From an uncultured Paracoccaceae bacterium (GTDB lineage Bacteria; Pseudomonadota; Alphaproteobacteria; Rhodobacterales; Rhodobacteraceae), in assembly GCA_937952085.1 (NCBI GenBank), contig CALFYQ010000088.1, forward strand, positions 1-21,387: a stretch of DNA of 21,387 nt. Reading direction: 5' to 3'. Positions 7,823 to 14,751 of the stretch are shown in pieces. The position numbers and the translations under genes were made by a program. Each line of letters starts with the position of its first letter. The stretch's first letter is position 1. Below the pieces are notes generated by a model. The model saw only the letters and a list, made by a program, of their open reading frames with translations, was not told the origin of the DNA and ran no database searches.

Positions 7823-8565
7823 GCGGCGGTCCCAAGATAGGCCTCGACGACGCGCGGATCGCGGATCACCGCCTCCGGCTCGCCGAGCGCGATCACCTGG
7901 CCCTGGTCCATCACCATCAGCCGGTCGGAGACGCCGGAGAGGAGCGGCAGCACATGTTCGATCAGGAGGATCGAGACGCCGTGGCCACGAAGCTTCAGGA
8001 TCAGGAGCCGGATGCGGTCGATCTCCTCCGGCGTCAGGCTGGAGGCGGGCTCGTCCAGCAGCAGCACCTTCGGGTCGAGCGCCATGGCGGCGCCGATCAT
8101 CACCAGTTTGCGAAGGAAGATCGGCAGATCCCCGGCGCGCCAGTTGTGGAGCGTGGCCGGAAAGCCGGCGAGGTCGAGCGCATGTTCGGCGAGGGCGACG
8201 TTGCGATCGAACGCGCCGCGGCGGCTGCTGTGCTCGATCGCGGTCAGCACGTTGTCGATGGCGCTGAGCGAGGGGAACACGCTCTCCCGCTGGAAGGTGC
8301 GTGCGAGGCCCTCCCGCGCGATGCGGTGCGGCGGCATGTCGTGGATCGGCCGCCCTTCGAGCAGCACGACGCCGGAATCGGCGCTGAACGGCACCCGCGT
8401 GATGGCGTTGAAGAGCGTGCTCTTGCCCGAGCCGTTCGGGCCGGCGACGCCGAGGATCTCGCCGCGGCGAAGCTCCAGGCTCACCCCGTCCACGGCGCGG
8501 AGCGCGCCGAAGGACTTGCGGATGTCGGAGACGACGAGGATCGGCTCTTGCGTGGCTTCGCGCAT
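7819..8565 (-). CDS. livG: ABC transporter ATP-binding protein (LivG family) with degenerate signature
   Basis: Second ATPase subunit of the transporter, 248 residues. Walker A GPNGSGKST (42-50), Q-loop FQRESVFPSL (91-100), Walker B VLLLDE (167-172) and switch histidine H204 (LLIEH) are intact. The ABC signature is not: where LivG proteins normally read approximately LPYGQQRRLEIARAL, this one reads LPIFLRKLVMIGAAM (147-161), with the invariant glycine and polar residues gone. The frame continues cleanly on both sides, so a frameshift is unlikely. The expected consequence is an asymmetric transporter with one consensus and one degenerate ATP site. It lies 58 nt downstream of the binding-protein gene, with a hairpin in the gap, and overlaps livF by 4 nt (ATGA). 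Confidence 0.92.
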   Translation of the reverse strand: MREATQEPILVVSDIRKSFGALRAVDGVSLELRRGEILGVAGPNGSGKSTLFNAITRVPFSADSGVVLLEGRPIHDMPPHRIAREGLARTFQRESVFPSLSAIDNVLTAIEHSSRRGAFDRNVALAEHALDLAGFPATLHNWRAGDLPIFLRKLVMIGAAMALDPKVLLLDEPASSLTPEEIDRIRLLILKLRGHGVSILLIEHVLPLLSGVSDRLMVMDQGQVIALGEPEAVIRDPRVVEAYLGTAA

Positions 8566-8590
8566 GGAAGGTCCGTCGGGAATGGGGCGC

Positions 8591-8616
8591 GGCCGCCGCT
8601 CCGGCGAGCGGCGGCC
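8591..8616 (-). other. Strong stem-loop between binding-protein gene and livG
   Basis: GGCCGCCGCT (8591-8600) and AGCGGCGGCC (8607-8616) form a perfect 10-bp stem with a 6-nt loop, starting 7 nt after the binding-protein stop codon. No T-run follows in the direction of transcription. Such intercistronic hairpins after periplasmic binding-protein genes commonly protect the upstream mRNA from 3' decay or attenuate transcription, so that more binding protein than transporter is made. That role is inferred here from position. Confidence 0.6.
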
Positions 8617-8623
8617 GGCATGG

Positions 8624-9853
8624 TCACTTCTTCAGCCAGGGCGGCGAGACGAAGGCGCCGTTGGCGTATTTCGCCGGCTCGAACAGCACCCGGGCGCCGC
8701 CCGCCTGGATCTGCCAGAAGGAGACCGGGATGTGGTCGGCGCCGGCGATGGCGACACGCGTCGCCGGGTCGAACTCGAGAAGGCCCGCCACCGTCTCCTT
8801 CTTCGTCTCGCCGATGGCGGCGCCGATCGCCTCATGGTCTGTCGGGTCGCCCACCTTGGCCAGCGCGTCGAAGTAGATGAGGCCCATCTCGTAAAGGCCG
8901 GTGCCGTAGGTGCCGGGTTCGCGGCCGTATTTCTCCGCGAACTTCTTCGTCAGTTCCTGCCCCCGCGGCCACTTGTCGGAGGTGAGCGGCGCGTTGATCA
9001 GGTTGTAAAGGACGCCGGTGGCGTTATCCCCGGTCAGCTGCACGAATTCCGGCACCGACGGCGCGTACTGGAGAAAGACGAGGCTTTCCGTCGGCGCGTC
9101 GAGGAACTGGTTGAGGAAGAGCGCGGAATTGCCCGGCAGGTAGTCGGTGTTGATGACGAGGTCCGGGTTCGTCTCCTGCACCTTGGCGAGGATCGCGCGC
9201 CAGTCGCCCACCTCGCCGAAGGGGACGAGCTCGTCCACCACGACCTTCCAGCCGCCCTCGGCGAAGGAGACCTTCATGCCCTCCGAGATCGTCTTCGAAT
9301 AGGCGTTGTCGGAGGAGATGATCGCCACGGTCTTGTCGCGGAGCGTCACCTCGCCCCGCTCGGCCAGCGCCTCGACGGCGGGCCGCACATCGGTCTCGTA
9401 GCCCTTGAACGAGGCGGTGAAGGACCAGCAGCACCAGTAGTCGTCGATCGCCTGCGTGGTGATCGCCGCGAAGGAGGGCGAGGGGCCGGCGGCGAGATAG
9501 GGCATCCCTGCCTCGGCCATCATGTCGACCTCGAACATCGAGAGCGAGGCGTAGCCGGTGAGGATCACCTCGACCCCGTTGGTCCCGAGCAGGCGCTCCG
9601 CCGCGCTGGAGACGTTGGCGGCGGAATGGTCCTTCACGTCGGCGACGACCAGTTCGAACGTGTGCCCGGCGATCCCGCCCTTGGCGTTCGCCTCCTCGAT
9701 GGCCCATGCGAGGCCGTCGACGAAATCCTGCCCGTCGGCGGCCGAGGGGCCGGTGACGGGCGCGAGCAGTCCGATCTTCACCACGTCGGCCGCCGCCGCA
9801 GACGCCGCGAGCAGCGCCCCGACGCAGGCCGAGAGCATCAAAGCGTGTTTCAT
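8624..9853 (-). CDS. Periplasmic ligand-binding protein of LivJ/type-1 fold
   Basis: Captures the substrate in the periplasm and delivers it to LivH/LivM. It has 409 residues with a clear Sec signal peptide: MKHALMLSACVGALLAASAAA, then mature protein beginning near DVVKIGLLAPVTGPSAADG, the usual opening of type-1 periplasmic binding proteins. Later family-typical stretches are GIAGHTFELVVADVKD and DLVINTDYLPGNSALFLNQF. The start at 9853 is supported by the signal peptide and by AGGGAGG at 9858-9864, 4 nt away. It is the first gene of the minus-strand operon and is divergent from the luxR-type gene, sharing a 117-bp gap with a lux-box-like palindrome. The WCCW sequence near residue 145 is unusual but has no assigned meaning. 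The ligand cannot be deduced; the fused hydrolase suggests an ester, amide or lactone rather than a plain amino acid. Confidence 0.92.
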   Translation of the reverse strand: MKHALMLSACVGALLAASAAAADVVKIGLLAPVTGPSAADGQDFVDGLAWAIEEANAKGGIAGHTFELVVADVKDHSAANVSSAAERLLGTNGVEVILTGYASLSMFEVDMMAEAGMPYLAAGPSPSFAAITTQAIDDYWCCWSFTASFKGYETDVRPAVEALAERGEVTLRDKTVAIISSDNAYSKTISEGMKVSFAEGGWKVVVDELVPFGEVGDWRAILAKVQETNPDLVINTDYLPGNSALFLNQFLDAPTESLVFLQYAPSVPEFVQLTGDNATGVLYNLINAPLTSDKWPRGQELTKKFAEKYGREPGTYGTGLYEMGLIYFDALAKVGDPTDHEAIGAAIGETKKETVAGLLEFDPATRVAIAGADHIPVSFWQIQAGGARVLFEPAKYANGAFVSPPWLKK

Positions 9854-9910
9854 GTGGCCTCCCTGGGCTCTTTGACCGGCCAAGTTTGCGGATGGGTGTT
9901 GCGCCGCGCC

Positions 9911-9930
9911 ACCTATCGGTTCTGATAGTT
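9911..9930. promoter_or_regulatory. lux-box-like palindrome between binding-protein and luxR-type genes
   Basis: The 20-bp sequence ACCTATCGGTTCTGATAGTT is an imperfect dyad: 7 of 10 positions match between halves, including CTATC/GATAG. It fits the NNCT-N12-AGNN lux-box pattern exactly (CT at 9913-9914, AG at 9927-9928). It starts 57 bp from the binding-protein ATG and ends 40 bp before the luxR ATG, so a bound LuxR dimer could control both directions. The family of the adjacent regulator makes this much more likely than a chance dyad. Confidence 0.65.
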
Positions 9931-9970
9931 TCGCGTCGCGGCGGCGACGCGCCGAGTCGGGAGCGCCCGG

Positions 9971-10699
9971 ATGAGGGAGAGCCTGCGCGACATCGTCGAG
10001 AACCCGCTCAGCCGCAGCGCGGACCTCGACGGGCTGCGCCGGGATCTCAGCGGCTACGCCCACAGCCTCGGCGCGCTCTACTTCTCCTATTTTCTCTTCA
10101 AGGGCGGCGACGGGGCCGAAACCGCCGATGACGGCGCTCTCGTCACCGATTATCCTGCGGAATGGCAGGATCGCTACCACCGCAAGCTCTACCGCTTCTA
10201 CGACCCGGTGGCGGTGACGACGCGCCGCTCCCGCCTGCCCTTCTTCTGGGACGACCGGTCATTCCTCCGGCCGTTCCGGAAGGACCAGCGTATGGTGTTC
10301 CATGAGGCCGGTGCGTTCCGCATTTCCGCCGGCTACTCGATCCCGGTGGCCGGGCCGCAGGGCGATCTCGGCGTCTTCTCGGTGATCGCGGCGCGGCCCT
10401 CGGAGATCGACGACGCGGTGCGCGGCGCCGGCGGCGAGATCTATCTTCGCGCCGTCCAGGTGCACGACATGATGGTCCGCCGCGTCGCGCCGCGGCGGGA
10501 GACGGAGCACGGCCTCTCGGCGCGGGAGATCGAGTGCCTGCGCTGGACTGCGGACGGCAAGACCACCGACCAGATCGCGCATATCGCCTCGATCGCGCCG
10601 GCGACGGTGAACTTCCACCTGAAGAACGCTGTGAAGAAGCTCGGCGCCGCGAACCGCCACCACGCCGCGATCATCGCGATCCGCGGCGGCGTGATCTGA
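9971..10699 (+). CDS. LuxR-family transcriptional regulator with autoinducer-binding domain
   Basis: Quorum-sensing-type regulator of 242 residues: an N-terminal autoinducer-binding domain (about 20-165) and a C-terminal GerE/LuxR helix-turn-helix (about 180-242). All nine residues conserved across LuxR/TraR proteins are present at a constant offset of +8 from TraR: W65, Y69, D78, P79, W93 and G121 in the ligand pocket, and E186, L190 and G196 in the DNA-binding domain. W65 and Y69 are canonical, unlike plant-responsive OryR-type solos where these two are replaced, so an acyl-homoserine-lactone-like ligand is plausible. No luxI synthase is in the window, so locally it is a LuxR solo. Start ATG 9971 has GGGAG at 9959-9963. 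It is divergent from the transporter operon across a lux-box-like site, which it presumably binds, and ends 9 nt from the convergent amidase gene. Confidence 0.92.
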   Translation: MRESLRDIVENPLSRSADLDGLRRDLSGYAHSLGALYFSYFLFKGGDGAETADDGALVTDYPAEWQDRYHRKLYRFYDPVAVTTRRSRLPFFWDDRSFLRPFRKDQRMVFHEAGAFRISAGYSIPVAGPQGDLGVFSVIAARPSEIDDAVRGAGGEIYLRAVQVHDMMVRRVAPRRETEHGLSAREIECLRWTADGKTTDQIAHIASIAPATVNFHLKNAVKKLGAANRHHAAIIAIRGGVI

Positions 10700-10708
10700 G
10701 GCGGAGGG

Positions 10709-12358
10709 TCAGAGCGGCGGGCGGCGGCCCGTCGCGCCCAGCTTCGCCTCCAGCGCCATGCCGAAGCGGATCAGCCGCGCCTCGTTCCAGAGCCCGGCGG
10801 TGAGCGTAACGCCGCGCGGGACCTCGAAGCGCGGCGCATCAGGCGCGCCGGCCCCTTCCTCGATACCGCCCTCGCCGAACGAGACGAGCGGCCGCGACGG
10901 AAGGCGCTCGAACCCGGCGGGCAGGAGAAGCGCGGGGTGCCCGGTGAAGTTGGTGGCGATCAGCATCTCGTCGAACCCGAACGGGCTGATGACGATGTCG
11001 GCGAGACGGAAGAGCCGGTCGAAGGCCTGCATCACAAGATACCGGAGCCGGTCCGCCTGAACGTGGTCCACCGCGGAAAGGAACCGCGCCTTGCGGAAGG
11101 CGTTCGGCCAGGCGCCGTCGTCCTGCCGTTTCAGGCGATCGTCCCCCCCCGTCAGCGTCAACCGCTCGAAGCTCGCCGCCGCCTCGGCGAAGAGCACGTT
11201 GACGAGTGCGGCGTACGGGAAGTCCGGCAACTCCAGCTTCACCGGCGTGACCCCGGGGAGCGCGAGCGCGGCGGCGAGGGCGGCGTCATCCACCGGGCTC
11301 GGCGAAGCCTGGAAGAGCGCCGGCATGTAGCCGAGCCGGATCGGGTGAAGCCGCGCCGCCCCGTCGAAATCGAATCCGGCGCGGATGCAGGCGCGGTCCG
11401 CCCCGTCGGGGCCGGCGAGGGCGGCGAGAACGAGCGCCGCATCCTCCGCCCGACGGCAGATCGGACCCACCTTGTCTAGGCTCTGGCAGAGCGCCATGCC
11501 GCCGGTGCGCGGGACGCGGCCGAAGGTCGGCCGGAGCCCCACGCAGCCGCAGCGGGCCGCCGGCGCGGTGATCGAGCCCAGCGTCTCGGTCCCGATGGCG
11601 AAGCCGACAAGGCCCGCCGCCGTCGCGGCGCCGGAGCCGGCGGAGGAGCCGGAAGAGCCCTCCTCCGGGTTCCACGGGTTCCGGCAGACGCCGCCGTGCC
11701 AGACATCGCCATAGGCGAGCGCGCCCACCGCCGTCTTGCCGAGGAGCACCGCGCCGGCCTCGCGGAGCCGCGCGACGATCGTCGCATCGCCGGCCGAGAC
11801 CCGCTCGGCATAGGGCTCGGCGCCCCAGGTCGTGCGGGTTTCGGCGGCGTCGAAGAGGTCCTTGAGGCCGTAGGGGACGCCGTGGAGCGGGCCCTTCCAG
11901 TCTCCGGCGGCGAGCGCCGCGTCGGCGGTGTCCGCCTCCGCCAGCGCCCGCTCGGCGGTGACGGTGATGAAGCATTCGAGCTTCGGGTTCAGCCGTTCGA
12001 TCCGCGCGAGATAGATTTCGGTCAGCCTTCGCGCGCTGATCCGCCCGGTCCGGAGCCAGTGGGAGAGCGCGACGAGCGGCGCGAAGGCGATGTCATCGTC
12101 ATTTTCCGGCAGAAGCCCATGCTCCCGCGGCGCGGCGACGGCGCGGACCGGCCCCGCCGGCGCCTCGACGCCCGGCAGGCGCGGGTCGAACAGGGTCGCC
12201 GTCGGCGAGGCGTTCGGGAAATCGAGCGCCCGGCGGGAGGCGGCGGCGGCGATCTGTCCGGCGAGATCGCCCCGCATCTGCGCCCGCTCCGCCTCGGTGA
12301 AGGCGACGCCAAGCACCCGCTCGGCGCCCGCGATGTCGTCGAGCGAAATCTCGGTCAT
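10709..12358 (-). CDS. Amidase-signature family hydrolase (GatA-like)
   Basis: Hydrolyses a carboxamide to acid plus amine or ammonia; substrate unknown. The 549 residues carry the amidase signature region (about 234-300). The Ser-cisSer-Lys triad is intact by alignment with fatty acid amide hydrolase: K166 in GVPYGLKDLF, S238 in GSSGSSAGSG and S262 in GTETLGSITAP, the two serines being 24 residues apart as in the family. It is not GatA of the tRNA transamidosome, because no gatB or gatC is adjacent and an 80-residue N-terminal extension is present. I start it at the ATG 12358 (MTEISLDDIAG), with GAGGAG upstream; an ATG 60 nt earlier adds a proline/alanine leader. It is tail-to-tail with the luxR-type gene. 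No lux-box-like dyad was seen upstream of its start, so co-regulation with the transporter is possible but unproven. Confidence 0.9.
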   Translation of the reverse strand: MTEISLDDIAGAERVLGVAFTEAERAQMRGDLAGQIAAAASRRALDFPNASPTATLFDPRLPGVEAPAGPVRAVAAPREHGLLPENDDDIAFAPLVALSHWLRTGRISARRLTEIYLARIERLNPKLECFITVTAERALAEADTADAALAAGDWKGPLHGVPYGLKDLFDAAETRTTWGAEPYAERVSAGDATIVARLREAGAVLLGKTAVGALAYGDVWHGGVCRNPWNPEEGSSGSSAGSGAATAAGLVGFAIGTETLGSITAPAARCGCVGLRPTFGRVPRTGGMALCQSLDKVGPICRRAEDAALVLAALAGPDGADRACIRAGFDFDGAARLHPIRLGYMPALFQASPSPVDDAALAAALALPGVTPVKLELPDFPYAALVNVLFAEAAASFERLTLTGGDDRLKRQDDGAWPNAFRKARFLSAVDHVQADRLRYLVMQAFDRLFRLADIVISPFGFDEMLIATNFTGHPALLLPAGFERLPSRPLVSFGEGGIEEGAGAPDAPRFEVPRGVTLTAGLWNEARLIRFGMALEAKLGATGRRPPL

Positions 12359-12460
12359 GGGCTCGGCGCTCCTCGGTGCTGGCGCGGCGGACGGCGACGG
12401 CGGGCGCCGCGCCGCCATCCGCTCGCAAATGACGCCGGCGAAGGCAAGACCAAGCCGCGT

Positions 12461-12493
12461 GGCGGCGGATGGGCGGCGCCGCTCTCCGCCGCC
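12461..12493 (-). terminator. GC-rich hairpin just after eboF stop
   Basis: GGCGGCGGA (12461-12469) pairs perfectly over 9 bp with TCCGCCGCC (12485-12493), with a further self-complementary GCGGCGCCGC core inside the loop. It begins 3 nt past the eboF stop codon on the minus strand. It has no T-tract, so it may act as a weak terminator or 3' mRNA stabiliser; the position is the main support. Confidence 0.4.
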
Positions 12494-12496
12494 GCC

Positions 12497-13882
12497 TCAG
12501 CGGAAGACGTGATCCAGCACCAGCGCCTTGAACTCCGTCGCCTTCACCGGCCCGGCCGGCATCAGACCGGATTCCGAGGAGATCACCAGCGGGCCGGCCG
12601 CCGGGTCGTCGGTGATGCGGCCATGGGTTCCCTTCACCAGATGCGTGGCGGAGGGCGAGATCACGTCGAGAAGGCTCCGCATCCCGAGCTTTCGCTTCGC
12701 CAGGGTCCAGGCGGCCTTGAGTTTCGGAGCCGGCAGCGCCGGGTCGAAGAAGAGCTCCACCGGGTCGTAGCCGGGCTTCCGGTGGATATCGACGGTGCGG
12801 GCGAAATCGGGGGCAAGGCGCTCGTCCTCCCAGTAGTAGTAGCTGAACCAGCGGTCCGCCTTGGCCAGCGCCACGATCTCGCCGGAGCGCGGATGGTCGA
12901 GCCCGAGCGCCGCGCGCTCCGGCCCGGCCCAGACGCCCTCCACCCCGTCCAGCCGCTCCAGGATGGCGCGGACCTTGGGGACGAGCGCCTCGTCCTTCAC
13001 GTAGACATGGGCGATCTGGTGGTCCGCCATCGCGAAGGCGGCCGAGGCGCCGGCGTCGAGGATCTCCCGCCCGAACTCCTCCGGCCGCACGCGGATCATC
13101 CCGGCGGCGCGGAGCGCCCGGTTGATGTGGATGGCGTCGGTCGCCGGCGTGATGCCGTATTCCGAGACGACGATCACCCGCCGCCCGGTCGCCGCCGCGG
13201 CGCCGATCAGCGTTCCGCAGAGCGCGTCGATCTCCCGGAGGTCGGCCCGGAGCCGCGGATGCGAAAGATCGGGCCCGAGCCGCTGCAGGTTGTAGTCGAG
13301 ATGCGGAAGGTAGGTGAGGGTCAGCGTCGGGTTCCGCGTCTCCATGACGTGGAGCGTGGATTTCGCGATCCAGTCCGAGGACGTGATGTCGGCGAGCGGC
13401 CCCCAGAACTTGAAGAGCGGGAAGGTCCCGAGCCTGGCGTCGAGCTCGTCGTGAAGTTCCGGCGGCTCGGCGTAATGATCCGGCAGCTTGCGGCCGTCCG
13501 CCGGATACATCGGCCGCGGCGTCGCCGACCACTCGACCTCGGCGTACATGTTGTACCACCAGAACATCTTGGCGGTGGTGAAGGCCGGGTTCCGCGCCCG
13601 CCCGGCATGCCAGACCTTCTCGCCCTCGACGAGGTCGTTGGGCTGCCGCCAGAGCAGCACTTCCCGCATGTCCCGGAAATACCAGCCGTTCGCCACCGCG
13701 CCGTGGCCGGAGGGCGGCAGGCCGGTGAGGAGCGTGGACTGCACGGTGCAGGTGACGGCCGGCGTCACGGTCTCCAGCGGCCGCATCGCGCCCTTCGCCG
13801 CCAGCGCCGCAAGATGCGGCGTGTGTTCGCCCAAGAGATCGGGCGCGAGCCCGACCGCAAGGATGACGAGCGTCGGCGTCAT
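12497..13882 (-). CDS. eboF: EboF: nucleotide pyrophosphatase/phosphodiesterase-like protein
   Basis: Alkaline-phosphatase-superfamily protein of the ebo group, whose genes are known from cyanobacteria (scytonemin export), eustigmatophyte plastids and assorted bacteria; the exact reaction is not established. The 461 residues open with VILAVGLAPDLLGEHTPHL and contain the nucleophile region PAVTCTVQSTLLTG (T44 by alignment with bacterial NPP), NGWYFRDMREVLLWRQ, WWYNMYAEVEWSATPRPMYP, and VDIHRKPGYDPVELF, all of which I recognise from EboF proteins. Several canonical NPP metal ligands are replaced: V10 for Asp, Q200 for His and E241-Y242 for Asp-His; this appears to be a family trait. No signal peptide is seen, so it is probably cytoplasmic. 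It is divergent from eboA-eboB across a 146-bp gap containing an inverted repeat. Confidence 0.85.
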   Translation of the reverse strand: MTPTLVILAVGLAPDLLGEHTPHLAALAAKGAMRPLETVTPAVTCTVQSTLLTGLPPSGHGAVANGWYFRDMREVLLWRQPNDLVEGEKVWHAGRARNPAFTTAKMFWWYNMYAEVEWSATPRPMYPADGRKLPDHYAEPPELHDELDARLGTFPLFKFWGPLADITSSDWIAKSTLHVMETRNPTLTLTYLPHLDYNLQRLGPDLSHPRLRADLREIDALCGTLIGAAAATGRRVIVVSEYGITPATDAIHINRALRAAGMIRVRPEEFGREILDAGASAAFAMADHQIAHVYVKDEALVPKVRAILERLDGVEGVWAGPERAALGLDHPRSGEIVALAKADRWFSYYYWEDERLAPDFARTVDIHRKPGYDPVELFFDPALPAPKLKAAWTLAKRKLGMRSLLDVISPSATHLVKGTHGRITDDPAAGPLVISSESGLMPAGPVKATEFKALVLDHVFR

Positions 13883-13921
13883 GCCTGTCCCCCCGGTTTC
13901 CGTCCCGGCTCCGCGGCCGGG

Positions 13922-13944
13922 TTCCGGCCTCAGCTTGGCCGGAA
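13922..13944. promoter_or_regulatory. Perfect 8-bp inverted repeat between eboF and eboA
   Basis: TTCCGGCC (13922-13929) and GGCCGGAA (13937-13944) flank a 7-nt spacer, about 40 bp from the eboF start and 84 bp from the eboA start. Its placement in the shared gap fits an operator controlling both ebo transcripts. The regulator is unknown. Confidence 0.4.
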
Positions 13945-14028
13945 AGCGGCGGCGCGGAAAGCCCCGTTTCCAGGTGGAATGCCGCGCGGCGGCGGCGTAG
14001 GCTCGAAAGAAAAACGGGAGGAGACGAC

Positions 14029-14751
14029 ATGGCCGAAACGCCGGCCGCCCTGCTTCGCGCTTGGGTTTCCGCGCGCGCGGGCGAGCATCTTTCCTGGCTG
14101 GAGGATGGCCTTTCCGGGCTCGCCGCCGGCGCCGCGGAGCGCGACCTCCACCTCTTCCTCGGCTTCGCGCCGCGCAAGCTCGGCAAGGCCGATCTCGGCC
14201 TCTCCACGGCCGATCTCGCGGCGGCGGAGGCGGCGCGGCCCGGCTGGCGGCCCGGCGGCTGGAGCCTCGACGGCGCCGCGCGCGTCCTCGGCCTTCTCGT
14301 CTTCAAGGGCCAGCGGCGCTTCGCCGAGACGTTCAAGGACCTTCGGCGCACCGCCGACGCGGCGGAGATGGTGGCGCTCTATCGCGGCCTGCCGCTCTAT
14401 CCCGAGCCCGAGGCGCTGCATTTCGAGGTCGGCGAGGGGCTCCGCTCCAACCTCCGCCCGGTCTTCGAGGCCATCGCGCACGACAACCCCTTCCCGCGCG
14501 ACCATTTCGACGAGCATCGCTGGAACCACATGGTTCTGAAGGCGCTCTTCGTCGGCTCCCCCCTCGCGCCGATCGAGGGGCTGGAGGCGCGGGCGAACCC
14601 GGAGCTTGCGCGCATCCTCGTCGACTACGCGCATGAGCGCTGGGCGGCGGGCCGGCCCGTGACGCCCGAGCTCTGGATTCCCGTCCGGCCCTTCGCAGGC
14701 GACCCGAAGATCGACGCCGCCCTCGCGCGCGCCGAGGAGACCACGGCATGA
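14029..14751 (+). CDS. eboA: EboA domain protein
   Basis: EboA-family protein of 240 residues, biochemical role unknown; it is the defining member of ebo clusters and is thought to act with the other Ebo proteins on a cytosolic precursor of an exported metabolite. Recognisable family stretches are GGWSLDGAARVLGLLVF, RTADAAEMVALYRGLPLYPEP, EGLRSNLRPVFEAIAHDNPF, HFDEHRWNHMVLKALFVG and a C-terminal HERWAAGRPVTPELW. It looks soluble and helical, without signal peptide or membrane segment. The ATG at 14029 is set by GGGAGGAG at 14016-14023. Its stop overlaps the eboB start (ATGA), so the two are co-translated. I identify it from memory of the family; a profile search would settle it. Confidence 0.85.
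   Translation: MAETPAALLRAWVSARAGEHLSWLEDGLSGLAAGAAERDLHLFLGFAPRKLGKADLGLSTADLAAAEAARPGWRPGGWSLDGAARVLGLLVFKGQRRFAETFKDLRRTADAAEMVALYRGLPLYPEPEALHFEVGEGLRSNLRPVFEAIAHDNPFPRDHFDEHRWNHMVLKALFVGSPLAPIEGLEARANPELARILVDYAHERWAAGRPVTPELWIPVRPFAGDPKIDAALARAEETTA

Noticed and set aside
8012..9925. 637-codon plus-strand frame across livG and the binding-protein gene
   Set aside because: It is antisense to two recognised genes and has no recognisable domain.
11696..14539. 947-codon plus-strand frame across amidase, eboF and eboA
   Set aside because: It crosses several recognised genes in the wrong frame or strand; long chance frames are expected at this GC content.
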